From NCBI GenBank assembly GCA_029706075.1, contig JAINUG010000055.1:3914399-3978398 (forward strand): DNA of 64,000 bases, read 5' to 3'. A program made the position numbers and the translations under genes. Position 1 is the stretch's first letter; every line of letters starts with the position of its first letter. This document shows positions 53,833 through 64,000 of this stretch, piece by piece. Under the pieces are notes generated by a model. The model saw nothing but the letters and a program-made list of their open reading frames with translations. It did no database searches and was not told the DNA's origin. Source of the DNA: Aldrovandia affinis (Eukaryota > Chordata > Actinopteri > Notacanthiformes > Halosauridae).

Positions 53833-54542
53833 AAACTACCCCCCCCCCACCCACCCCATGCAAGTTTGCTCTGTCATCATGTTTTTGAAGACGCTGATGG
53901 CGTGAGAGCCCCCCATTCATCACGCGGGACGGCATGGGTGCCCCGGTGACACTGTGTTTATGCAGTGCGCGGGGCCCCTCTCGCTCCTGCGGAATGGTGA
54001 TTTATGACGCGCCGCCGCCAAACGGATGATGTGCGCACCTGGGCGCGGGGGGGGCGGCTGAGGGGCAGGCCGACGCTCATGCGATGGATTCTGGACCAAA
54101 AAAGTCCTCACTCTCCAGACGAGAGATATTGCCAGCCAGCCAGATAAGGGCCGTGTCACATCAGACATATTGACAGATTAATTATTTTTTGTATCACTGG
54201 CATTCTGTAAAAACAAATGGAAGTGATGGGGGACTCTATGTTTCTATGTTTGCGCGCACTCTCCTCTCAAACACGTCCCTTCTTTTTCACACAGCAGTCT
54301 ACAAGTTACTCTTTCTCACGAGTCAGCGGACAACACTTCACAGTACACAGCTTTATACCGGCAGACCATAGGCTGCCCGATTGACCGGTGGGGGTCTCTA
54401 GTGTGCGATGAGACATGGGCAACATGGCCGACTGTATTCCTCCCTCCCCGGGTGGTGCTACTGTCAATTGCATCACCCTGCGGGGTTGCTGGTCACTGTG
54501 GGCATGGTGCACTGGCACGGTCTGGATTCCATACCAGAGCGT
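53833..54542. other. unique sequence
   Basis: Rich in C and G runs around 53835-54060; no gene recognised. Confidence 0.4.
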
Positions 54543-54772
54543 GGGGCTCATCCACACACTAGAACAGTGCCTTAACAGGATGCAGGCAATGGGGCTCATC
54601 CACACACTAGAACAGTGCCTTAACAGGATGCAGACCGTGGGGCTCATCCACACACTAGAACAGTGCCTTAACAGGATGCAGACTGGGTCATCCACACACT
54701 AGAACAGTACCTTAACGGGATGCAGACCGTCGGGCTCATCCACACACTAGAACAGTGCTTCAACAGCACTGA
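54543..54772. repeat. 48-bp minisatellite, about 4.7 units
   Basis: Units start at 54543, 54591 and 54639, 48 bases apart, with the core GGGCTCATCCACACACTAGA, ACAGTGCCTTAACAGGATGC; a fourth unit (about 54685) is slightly shorter and a fifth starts at about 54732. Because 48 is a multiple of three, both strands keep open frames (GLIHTLEQCLNRMQ repeated on plus; ILLRHCSSVWMSP on minus). There is no evidence of a gene. Confidence 0.95.
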
Positions 54773-55495
54773 GCCACCCAGCAGCCTTGAATTGCACATA
54801 TATAGCACACTCCATGCACTTTAATACACAGCTATGGACAGACAGCTCATTCCAAAACCCATACACTTAGCAGTACCCATTGCTTATCGTACAGGAAATC
54901 AGGGCACACCTGCTGGAAGACATCGGATGAATTGAGCATGACGCGGTGCAGCAACTATGTCACAAACAGCCTTTCTATTTTGCAGTGAAAGAAGAAGAGG
55001 GTCAAAGAGATACGGGTTCATAGCCAAAACTCAGGAATTTAAAATGAGTCTAAATGAGTTTTGCATTTGCATTCACTGTACTGTGTAAAAAATTATTTAA
55101 GGGTGTAAGACCCTGAACAATTGAATCACCCCTTTTTGTTCAGACAGTCATTGCCTTAATACGCATAGTGAAATAAGATATGATCATCATTTGCTGAATG
55201 TTGCCTGCACCAGTGCTTTGATAATGGTTGGCATTGGTCCACCGTGTTGAGAAAAGTGAATTTTATGAAGATAAAGCACAAGTAAAACAAGGCCCATGGG
55301 AATGCTGGGCAGGTTTGGGCCTGCAGAAGTGTCATTACATGGGAAAACATACTACTGTTATTAATACTAATTTAATTTAGAAAAAAATGATTTTCATGTT
55401 TTATCAAACATTTCGCCTGCTTCACCGACTGCCTGAACCTCCCATGGGGCAATGCGTAATTGGTTTTATTGAAACAAGTATAATTTTTTTTGTTT
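54773..55495. other. unique AT-rich sequence
   Basis: Nothing recognised. Confidence 0.4.
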
Positions 55496-55496
55496 T

Positions 55497-55865
55497 ATTA
55501 GGGATGGGTGGGTTAAGAGCCAAGGTGCGGTCTGAATTTTCAGACTGCGGTGGAAGATGGGCAGCAACTCGACTGTCCTGACATCAGCGGGGAGGTCATT
55601 CCACCATTGTGGTGCCGGGACAGAGAAGAGTGGTGACTGGGATGAGCAGCCATTAGCCGCTCGGAGGGAGGGAGTAACCAATCAGCTAGAGGCAGCGGTC
55701 GAGCTGGGGCGTAGGGTTTAACCATAGCCTTGATGTAGGAATGGGCCGTTCCATTCACAGCCCGGTAATGCAGCACCAGTGTCTTAAATCTGATGCGAGG
55801 GGCTACGGGCAGCCCGTGAGGAAGGTGCGTACCGTCCTGATGTCGAAGAGCAGGAATCCACAGAG
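55497..55865 (-). mobile_element. L2-related LINE fragment, second subfamily
   Basis: Minus-strand frames read VLHYRAVNGTAHSYIKAMVK, PYAPARPLPLADWLLPPSER and LFSVPAPQWWNDLPADVRTV, the L2 ORF2 C-terminus, but diverged from the other L2 copies here (PARPLPLADWLLPPSERL in place of PARPLRSASSGKL). The 3' tail is not visible. Frameshifted and old. Confidence 0.82.
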
Positions 55866-56026
55866 CAGGTCACTGCCGCAATGTTTGCCAAGAGATGTTT
55901 TAGGACTTAATGATCACACTATTTAGTGAAAGGCAAATGTGGCTGCTGTTAATGGTGACCATCCTTTCTACCGCTGCTTTGAGAAATGACCATCCAAACA
56001 GAACCACCAATGCTTACAAATAAACC
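55866..56026. other. unique sequence
   Basis: Nothing recognised. Confidence 0.35.
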
Positions 56027-56875
56027 TGTGGAGGGTGTCAGTCTCGACAACATGGGAGTGGCAGGGTTGCCTTTGTTTTCCCATGCTGTGGAGGCCTTTG
56101 GAGCAGTGAGACTTCCCGGGGGCAGGTTTTGCACTCTCGCAGGGTGTGAGTGCGAACTGTTGCCCAGAAGGTTGTTCATAATTGATTGTTAATTATGATT
56201 TATTTGGTGTTTATTGGTGTGGATGGTAAGTGATTATTCACTTACCTGTTTGTGTGTGAGAATGTGAGTGGGTGTGGTTTTGTCAATTGTTTGGTGTTTT
56301 GTGATTAGGTGTGTGAATTATAGACAGGTGAATGCCTCAGGATTCCCACCTGAGCCAGGCAGAAAGTAAACCTATTTAAGAGCAGGTGGGCCAAGTAGGG
56401 GATCTGGGAAAGAGTGAGAGAGGGCGCACTGAAAGAATGTCCGCCTCTCTCCCTCGGTGTGATTGTGAAAGAGAGAGAGAGGGTGCACTGAAATAGTGTC
56501 CGCCTCTCTCTCTCTCTCTCTCTCTGTGTGTTTGTGTTAAAAGACGCACTGATTGTCTGTGTTTGTTGTTTTGTGTGTTCCCCCAAAGGGGATTCCCCCT
56601 CGGAGGAGGTGGGCTTTCATGTAGTTTTGTTCATTTTAGTTTGTTATTTTAGTTAATTGTTTTTGCCCAAAAGCTTTGCGGCGAGTAGGGTGAAGACTTT
56701 GTGTTTGTGTTTGTTTTGTTTAACCTGCTCTCCCACTGTTTCTCTCTCCCAGGTCTGGGAGAGAGGCGGAAAAATATAAAGATCTGGTCCGTAGACCGGC
56801 AAACCCCACTCCTCTGCCAGTTCTTACCATTGGCTGCTCTGCTCCAGTCCAGGGATTGTCACGTGGCGTGTGACA
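56027..56875 (+). repeat. solo LTR, copy 2
   Basis: Begins TGTGGAGGGTGTCAG and ends GTGGCGTGTGACA. The flanking pentamers AAACC (56022-56026) and AATCC (56876-56880) differ at one base, consistent with an aged 5-bp target duplication, so this copy probably inserted independently of copy 1. It includes a (CT)n run at about 56498-56526 and the TATA-like CCTATTTAAGAGCAGG (about 56369). Confidence 0.85.
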
Positions 56876-58004
56876 AATCCATTTTACAAAAAAAACTTTA
56901 AAACCACTTGCATCTTCTAAGCAAGCAACTTTCACATTATGCTGTTTTTTTTGGTGAATCATGTTATAATTGCATGTATGGAAATTCATATTTTGCACTA
57001 AATTGTACTGTCTTATGGTTGCTGATGTCTGTAATGAGCTGTGACAAAGAGTTTTCTCATGTGAGGACAATACAATTTAAACTGAATCTGAAATGTGAAA
57101 TCACTGGACACAACACTTCATCAACCCAATGCAGTTTGTGGATTAATGAGAAGTGACATTGCTGCCAACGATGCAGAGAGGCTAAATCCTGCCTTGTCTG
57201 CCTGTATTCAACTTATTAAGTTGGTTCCCACTTCAACCCACAAGTTTGAATCCTTCAAACAAATGCCCTGTGTGAATGACCATTCTGTTCTCCCGGTGAC
57301 AATTTGACATTATTACAATGTAAGCTAGTAAAATTCTGGCTAGGATTTAAGATATTTCAAACAAAAACATAAAAAGCGAGAGCAAAGTGATAAATCATAA
57401 TATTTTCGAGAAAACAACATTTTATGCGTTTGCTAATGAACCATAGCTTCATTGTATAACCATTTTATTTTTTTGTTTTTTCCCCCCGAAGCTAAGCTAT
57501 TTGGATAAATTGCAAATATTCATGTTTTATGAACATAAAATATAAAAGGAGGATTTTGGGAGGATTTTGGTTTTGGAATTGTTTCCTCATTTTAAGTTGA
57601 TTTGTGAAATACCATGATGAGTTGGGGCATTCACTGTTTGTCACCATCTGACTTATTACATATAACATCGGGGGGAGCGTTGTTAAGAACACTCTCCGAT
57701 TCGAAGCGTATCTAATCCTGCCCAGATCATAGACTTGGTCATTGAAAAAACAACTGCATGCACATTGCGTGACCTTTTCCGAAAAAGAATACGGAAGCTC
57801 TGTATGCTTTCTGTGGGCTTTTCTCCTCAAAGAACAAAGCCTTTCCTCTTCTGCCAGATATAAGAAAACAGAGTACATGGAATATTTACTTTTCCTTGTG
57901 AAAATGAAATGACTAGTTTTTTTCCCCCACAAACTTTTTAACTCATAACTTTGCACTCTGCAATATGATATGTGATACAATTCCTGGAACACTGAGTGAG
58001 ATTA
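56876..58004. other. unique AT-rich sequence
   Basis: Several short open frames without recognisable homology; no repeat family recognised. Confidence 0.4.
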
Positions 58005-58340
58005 TATGACTACTACTACTACTACTGCTACTACTACTACTACTACTACTGCTATTAGTACTACTGCTGCTACTACTACTACTATTACTACTACTGCTAC
58101 TATTACTACTACTAGTACTAGTACTACTACGACTACTACTGCTACTTCTACTACTACTACTACTACTGCTGCTACTACTACTACTACTACTGCTATTAGT
58201 ACTACTGCTGCTACTACTACTACTATTACTACTACTGCTACTATTACTACTACTAGGTACTAGCACTGCTACTGCGACTACTACTGCTACTTCTACTACT
58301 ACTACTACTACTACTGCTGCTGCTATTACTACTGCTACTG

Positions 58341-58399
<59 letters not shown>
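58005..58399. repeat. (ACT)n compound trinucleotide array
   Basis: About 395 bases of ACT units with GCT, ATT and AGT variants. A patterned segment around 58045-58130 (TGCTATTAGTACTACTGCTG) recurs at about 58189-58258, showing block duplication inside the array. Poly-Thr and poly-Ser frames are artefacts. Confidence 0.95.
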
Positions 58400-58400
<1 letters not shown>

Positions 58401-58469
58401 ATGGACATTATTAAAATCACATGAACATTATGATTCAGCCTATTTGTTGCATTATATCAGTGTTCTACA

Positions 58470-59285
58470 GCAGGGGTCTTCAGCCTTTTCTTGCCCAGGG
58501 ACCCCTGCCTGAGAAAAGGGGAAGACCAGGGACACCAGATTACATTTGTGCTTATTTCACATGTTTTTTGGTGTAAATTTTGATGTTATTCAAACCACTG
58601 ACTGATAATAACAATGGCACTGAAAGGAATACAATATCTACAGTGGGGTCCAAAAGTCTGAGTCCACTACAAAGATCTGTTTGGTTTCATCATTCATCAA
58701 GCACTAACACAAAAACACTTACTCAGGAGAACAATTTGACCTCTAACCACTTCACTAAACTCTGCTGACATAATTACAAACAGCTGCAAAAACTTTTGCA
58801 AAAGAAGTGTTCTTTACAAAGATTAAAGCACCTGCAATAGCAACGAGAACACATAGAGGACCACATTAATTACGTCAATATCTGGTATTAATTGTTACAA
58901 AACAACTCACACTGTGTATTAGGAGTGTCCATGTATTCAAACTTAAATGAAAAATAAGGTGTCACTACATTTTGAGGAAATTAAAGTCAATGGTGTGCAA
59001 ACAAAATATGTATATACTGTATATTTCAATTTCGTACCACCCTTTCTCATTTTTTTATCACATTTTTTAAAAATTTGTATTAGTGTTTTATGACATTCTT
59101 GAATAACAAAGACCACATGAGTAAAAATGTCGTTTTCAATGAACAATGAAAACAAACAGATCTTGGCAGTGGACTCAGACTTTTGGACCCCATGGTATAT
59201 ATACTGTATATATATATTAAAACAGGTTACCATGGTTAAACTGTAGTTAACCTGCAGTACCCCCATGGACCCCTTTTGTACAGTA
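58470..59285. mobile_element. probable hAT remnant split by a Tc1-like MITE
   Basis: The left piece CAGGGGTCTTCAGCCTTTTC, TTGCCCAGGGACCCC and the right piece CCCCCATGGACCCCTTTTG resemble the ends of a hAT MITE, but the right terminus is lost. The middle is occupied by 58641-59195. Confidence 0.5.
58641..59195. mobile_element. Tc1/mariner-type MITE, 555 bp
   Basis: Left arm CAGTGGGGTCCAAAAGTCTG, AGTCCACTACAAAGATCTGT; right arm the complement, CAGATCTTGGCAGTGGACTC, AGACTTTTGGACCCCATGG. The arms match over about 45 bases with a few differences, and TA flanks both sides. No transposase frame. Confidence 0.92.
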
Positions 59286-61285
59286 TTCGCCCCAATATAC
59301 ATTCAATTCACATTTCAATGTAGAGGCAGTAAGCTTCATTTATTAGATTTTTTTTAATGTCATTCCTCGATGCATTAATAGCCGCCAGGTAGCGGGCTCC
59401 TGAAATTCACTTTGCCCAGCGGCCCCTTTCGTTATCAGCCTAATGAGGTGCTGCACACTATGGCAGCATTAGATTGAGCCCCTGGAGATTCTGCCAGCCA
59501 GGGTCAATGCTGCACTTTAGGCTAATCTTTGAGACGGTCACACAGCAAGCCTCTCCTTTCAGCAGCACTGCCGGCAGGATATTACCTCATCAGGAACGGT
59601 TTGTAGGTGGATGGGTGTTATCCAATTGAATTGATCCATTCTTTTAGCTCAACGGCGAATGTGATGCAAATACTATTTTGTCCTAAATTAAATAGTTGGA
59701 ATATAGTCCCGGATTGGGTCAAATATTCCACTTTACTTTGACTCGTGATTATATGTGGTTGTTTGTTTGTTTCGTCATAAGTTATTGAGGAGGGAAAAAA
59801 TGTGTTTCGCACCGATAAAAAAGTAACATTTGCGTTTATTTGAAAGTCGAAGTTAAGGACAAGTGTCGAGTCATAATGTTTTTATTTAATGTGGCACAAT
59901 CAAAACAACATAAAACCAACCAGATGGTATCATGTAAATTGTTTGGTATCATACAATTTTGGAAAGGCACATTTCGGGGAAAAGAACAAAATTGATTAAT
60001 TTACAGTTTAGAAGGAATGGAGCAGATATGTACATGTTTAAAAAATAAATAAAGCAGATGAATTGAACAGCTACTCTTGTTGCTGGATTTCAAAGGTGGC
60101 ATGCATAATGATGTGATCAATTGTACAGCCATTTACGCATATGCAAATAGCACGTTAAATACTACTGATATAGAGTCATATAGCCTATTTCCTCCTACTG
60201 TATTATTACTGCAAGAAAGAAAAAATGAAAGAGATTGAGATTTTTTTTTACCCTGACTCATGCAGATGTGGAGGTTGTACAACATTATACTGATGCCTAT
60301 CTATTACCGTCATTTTGCCAAAAGGCTGCCTGAAACCATTTAGCCAGGAGGATTGTTCTGTATTCACATTGGTTTGGCACAGCATCGTTGCAGCTGCATT
60401 TCCTTTCAGCCCGAAGGGCCAGTGGAGTTACGGCCACTACTATTGATTATTTTAGTGAACCCTCCGACAGCTGTATACAAATGTTATATCCAATCAGTCA
60501 ACCGATCTTTGTTTTGTGTAGCGTCGCTCGCAAACAGGGTGTCACATGACGCGTCGCAATGGAGGTTTTCCAGAGGGAATCAATAAACTGTAAAAAAAAA
60601 GAAAATCAATTCGAGCCGATGTGGGGAGAACTGTAAAATCACTCCCTGACCCTTTAAAAGGCCATCAAGCAGAATGCGTGGGAAAAAAACGGAGGGACAC
60701 AGAGAAGAACCGTTCATTTAGACAGTAAACACAAAAACATACAGGGAAAAGAGGCCGGCACTCTGATGACAGAGTGGCTTAGGCCAACCATGCATCATTT
60801 ACAAGAATGATGCGTATGCATGCTATCACAATAGATCTGACAGGATTTCAGAATATGGTAGAAAGTTCCTGGGGCTCTGGAAATGTAAGCGGCCAAAGAC
60901 ATAACTCAGCATCCTTAGTGCAGGGGTAGGGTGGGCCTTTGAATTTTTTTTAACTTCAATCTAGTTTTTCATTTCACACATTTCACACATTGAAGAAAAT
61001 AAACCAGAACATGAAAGTGTATAAATCTTGTGTTAAACGTGATGTAAAATTATGTGTGAAGAAAATAAATGCAAGCAATCACTGCGGAATGAAGCGCAAA
61101 GTCGCCCACTGATCCTGCAATAAAATCTGTTTATTTTTTTACCTGATGCAAATTCAATAATATATATGAAAGTAATCCCCACCCCCGATTACTCGTGGAT
61201 TTGTAATGCACCTTGACATGAGTGAGTTATCAAAGGAGAGCTGTAATAATAAAACATTTTATCTGTACAGCACCTTAGCACCTTT
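59286..61285. other. unique sequence; candidate regulatory block at 59350-59600
   Basis: Bases 59350-59600 are repeat-free and mixed (GCCGCCAGGTAGCGGGCTCC, GTTATCAGCCTAATGAGGTG) inside AT-rich DNA. No gene recognised. Confidence 0.4.
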
Positions 61286-61289
61286 CCAA

Positions 61290-61446
61290 AACCCAACGGT
61301 AGTGGTAGTGGCCCAAAAGGTGGAAACACCCTCCCCTTTCCAACGAGCACCACACCCTGCTGGGACTCCTAGCCCGGATCAGGGCCGTTTGAGTATGCCC
61401 TCCAGGTTTCCAAAGTGTTGCCTTTCTTTTGGCAATTACCTGTACG
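61290..61446. mobile_element. Tc1/mariner-type MITE
   Basis: The left side has GTGGCCCAAAAGGTGGAAAC and the right end TTTCTTTTGGCAATTACCTG, imperfect inverted repeats related to the CAGGTAACTGCCAAAA terminus. The interior shares CCTTTCCAACGAG with 53714-53832. No coding capacity. Confidence 0.65.
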
Positions 61447-61452
61447 TATATA

Positions 61453-61969
61453 TGTATAGTGGCAACCTGGCAGGCAGAGCCAGGGGGGGAGTGGTTAATA
61501 TTGTGCCATCTACTGGTCACACTCCTACCTCACAGGACCAAAACGACTGCCATCTGTGACCAATTAACCAATTAACCACCAATCAACAGGGAATAAAAGG
61601 GGCCAGGTTTCCCCTCATGAAATGAGGAGAGAGTGAAAGAGAGCAAAGAGGAGAAAAGTTTTGGAAGTGTTTGCAATGTGGGAAAAGAAGCCTGTGAAGT
61701 CTGTTGACCAGTCAAAATTTGGAGAAGCTCAATGTAAGGGATTAGCTCCCGAGAGCGGAAGAAACTTTTTGTTTAGTTTAAAGATTTTGAGTTGTATTTG
61801 ACTGTTTATTTAAATATTAAAACCGTTTGAGTTTGCCTTCCCTATTTTTGTGTTTTGAGTGCATTATCCCTTTAATTCAATAGATTTTTGGTACATTTGA
61901 CCATTGATCTGTTCCTTGGTTTGTACTACTCCACATAACACCCACATTTATACCCAGTAGGGTGTTACA
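61453..61969 (+). repeat. probable solo LTR, third family
   Basis: Starts TGTATAGTGGCAACC and ends AGGGTGTTACA, with ATATA on both outer sides (61448-61452 and 61970-61974; weak evidence because the target is TA-rich). It has the TATA-like GGGAATAAAAGGGGCC (about 61588-61603) and a possible ATTAAA signal near 61816. No inner genes. Family unassigned. Confidence 0.6.
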
Positions 61970-61989
61970 ATATATATATATATATATAT

Positions 61990-63793
61990 CAGTGGCGAAC
62001 CGTGACTATTGGACATAAGCCTTCAGTGAGAATAAAAATCCCACAATCTCATCATAAAAATAACAGAAACAGTATCCCTTGCACCCAATATTAGCCTATA
62101 TTGTCACTCACATCACTAACCTAAGGTAGTGATTTTTGATGACTTGGGGATAAAAAAAAACATGTAGAATTAAAATGACAAAGACCGCCCCCGCCCTGCC
62201 TTCCTCCCTCCTTCTTCTTTCGTGTATCGTCATATGTCCAGCTCCGTGTCGTGCAGCCACGCCCTCGTCTCAGGTCCCACTCGGAAGAGGCCCTCCTCCG
62301 AAGGTGGTCTATGCAGGGGACAGGCGGTGGTGATGTGGTCGGCAGTCTGCTCAGGCTCCCCGCACTCACACGCTGCGCTGTCTGTTAGGCCCCACTTCTT
62401 CATGGACGCTTTGAAGCAGCCGACCCCGGTGCGTAGGCGGTTCAGGAGGGTCCATTGCCGGCGAGGTAGGTCTTCTCCTTCAACGCCATCTCCAGGATTC
62501 CGGATGTAATGGTGTAGGCGTGTATGCCCTGCCGACTCCCACTCCTGCTTCCAGGCTACCGCCAGCCAGGCTTTCGTTGTCAGATCCTCCGGAATAGAAG
62601 TAAGCATCTCTTGTGCCGCCTTGTTCCTCCCTCCGACTGTGCAACATCCTCTGGCGTTATATTTTAAACTGCACATTTTTTATTTTACAACATAATGTAG
62701 GCCATACTACCACAACAAAAACCAAATGTGCTGTAGGCCTATGTAGATCGGTCATCAATCAATTGGTCAATAAATCAATTGTGTTCATCAAATCAATCGG
62801 TCATGTAGCTTTCGTGCAGCACCATGGCGACATTCACAAAGTCTCTCCGACAAATACGTAGTTTCGCCGGTGCATTGAACAAAACATGAGCTTTTATTCC
62901 AACCAGATAAAGTTCTAAATTCAGTCATTTCTGATTTAGGCTAGATAAAACATGCGTATATGCCTGACGTACGAATCTTTATTTTTGGGTGCTAAAAAAT
63001 TAGCAATGCAGTCCTCATCCATTGTTAGGGCTTCTATCACAGATAGCTAGCTAGCTAACGTTAGCTATTGATACTGATAATGACACTAACGTCAGTTCAA
63101 ACTGCTTTATCGTTTAAAACAAAAGTAGTTTTAGAGGTAGTTTACATTGACTCACTTAATAGTATACTGTATATATATTTATTTTTTTAACTCGGAGTTG
63201 GAAAAAATACACTGATAATTTCTAAGATACCAAAATCACGGCTAATATACAGACACAAAACGTCACTCTAGTCTAGCTAGCTATACGGTGCTCACTGCTC
63301 AAACGCTGCTACCATCGAGGGGAGATGTGGAAAATTATTTTGATCTATTCAGTTAGTGACGTATACCAGGGCCTTCTCGAAGGCTCCGAAGTGGCCCGAA
63401 TGTATTGAAAAAATGTCCCACCCACTACAAATTTAAATATGATTGGCTAATCCACCTGTCATTCCCTACATCTGCCCTAATGCACTTGAATGGCAGAGGC
63501 CTTCAATCCAACTACTGAAGGCTTAAGGTCACACAGTAGGTAGATTGTTCTACCCAGAGACGACCAAAATAAAAAAGCTGATTGGCCCTTTTTTCTTTCA
63601 CTTAAAATTCACTTTTTTTCCAAAACAAAATAAATCACGAGATGAGACACTGATGACAGATATATTGTTTAACATTAAAGGAATAAAAAACAAATACATT
63701 ATATTGTGATTTAATGGATTTTACATTTTTCATTTTATTATATTTTCTTAGGCCTTCAGTGAAGGCTTAGAAGGCCTGGACAGTTCCCCACTG
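61990..63793. mobile_element. hAT-type element, nonautonomous, 1.8 kb
   Basis: The left end CAGTGGCGAACCGTGA (61990) pairs with the right end TGGACAGTTCCCCACTG (to 63793), extended by AAGCCTTCAGTGA and TTCAGTGAAGGCTTAG. ATATATAT occurs on both sides as an 8-bp duplication, but lies in a TA tract. It contains a LINE fragment (62170-62680) and no hAT transposase. Confidence 0.77.
62170..62680 (-). pseudogene. non-LTR retrotransposon ORF C-terminus
   Basis: A minus-strand frame of 148 codons contains PRRQWTLLNRLRTGVGCFKA, SMKKWGLTDSAACECGEPEQ and TADHITTACPLHR. The Cys-X-Cys, His, Cys arrangement after NRLRTG is the zinc-knuckle-like end of LINE reverse transcriptases of the I/Jockey-like type. 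The stop is followed by an A/G-rich GAAAGAAGAAGG sequence, possibly the LINE 3' end. Truncated upstream near 62680. The exact clade is not resolved. Confidence 0.75.
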
Positions 63794-64000
63794 ATATATA
63801 TACTTTATGCACACACACACACAGATAAACAAAGTGAAATATACCGTTGCAGTTCAAGTTCAAACTTGCAATGAAAGTAAGGGTAAAACCAGGACACTCA
63901 GCATGTAAGAGAAAGCTCAGGGGTTTAAATATGACAGGGTAATAAGAGGAGTTATTAACCTAGATTTAAAGTCAGCTATGCTTTTACAGTCTCTGAGACC
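63794..64000. other. unique sequence with short (CA)n
   Basis: A short (CA)n run at about 63811-63822. Nothing else recognised. Confidence 0.4.

Noticed and set aside
54543-54772. regular direct repeats that could suggest a CRISPR array
   Set aside because: Units follow each other without spacers, and the genome is a vertebrate; it is a minisatellite. The same holds for 14554-14729.
50671-56875. a single complete LTR element bounded by the two similar LTRs
   Set aside because: The interval holds L2, a minisatellite and unique DNA but no retroelement genes, and copy 2 has its own flanking near-duplication; two solo LTRs fit better.
57943-58266. poly-Ser and poly-Thr open frames
   Set aside because: Artefact of the ACT trinucleotide array.

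Overview
The window looks like intergenic or intronic DNA of a teleost fish. No host protein-coding gene, rRNA gene, functional tRNA gene or CRISPR array could be supported. The fish call rests on the repeats: L2 LINEs whose 3' ends carry the teleost stem-loop (GCTCTGGATAAGAGCGTCTG) and TGTAA-type tails as in eel UnaL2, tRNA-derived SINEs sharing that tail, 5S-rRNA-derived SINE3-like elements, a SINE ending in (ATGG)n, Tc1/mariner elements with the CAGGTAACTGCCAAAATAAAGG terminus common in fish, hAT MITEs, and Gmr1-like LTR retrotransposons. An elopomorph or another early-branching teleost would fit, but the species cannot be fixed from this window.

Layout: 1-1.0 kb unique; 1.05-5.6 kb a SINE, an internally deleted Tc1 with long inverted repeats, a hAT MITE with a perfect 8-bp target duplication, an L2 3' end, a Tc1 fragment and a SINE; 5.6-7.3 kb unique with an old tandem duplication; 7.73-11.81 kb a minus-strand Gmr1-like fossil with both LTRs; 12-22 kb mostly unique, with MITEs, a 37-bp minisatellite and a CA-rich block; 22.4-24.1 kb a minus-strand CR1-like LINE; 24-31.9 kb mostly unique with MITEs, SINEs and Tc1 pieces; 31.9-33.4 kb a SINE split by an L2; 34.7-39.4 kb L2 and SINE copies, including an inverted SINE pair and a SINE-L2 junction; 41.9-42.8 kb a Tc1 remnant with an unclassified insertion; 44.7-47.95 kb a second, plus-strand Gmr1-like fossil; 48.3-49.9 kb a terminal-inverted-repeat element holding a SINE with a 13-bp target duplication; 50.1-56.9 kb a 5S SINE, two solo LTRs of one family, L2 copies and a 48-bp minisatellite; 58-59.3 kb a trinucleotide array and nested hAT/Tc1 copies; 61.3-63.8 kb a MITE, a solo LTR and a hAT element carrying a LINE fragment.

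The parts relate to one another as transposon families rather than as pathways. The L2 LINEs and the SINEs share a 3' tail, so L2 reverse transcriptase probably mobilised the SINEs. In one SINE family a shared body carries different tRNA-like heads. Both Gmr1-like copies encode integrase upstream of reverse transcriptase, the rare order known for that clade, and the first has a SCAN-like gag region. Several LTR elements and one hAT element sit directly in (TA)n tracts. Unique, well-mixed blocks near 0.4-0.9, 18.5-19.5, 21.2-21.5, 24.9-25.4, 29.3-29.7 and 59.35-59.6 kb are the best candidates for host regulatory DNA, but only comparative alignment could show that.
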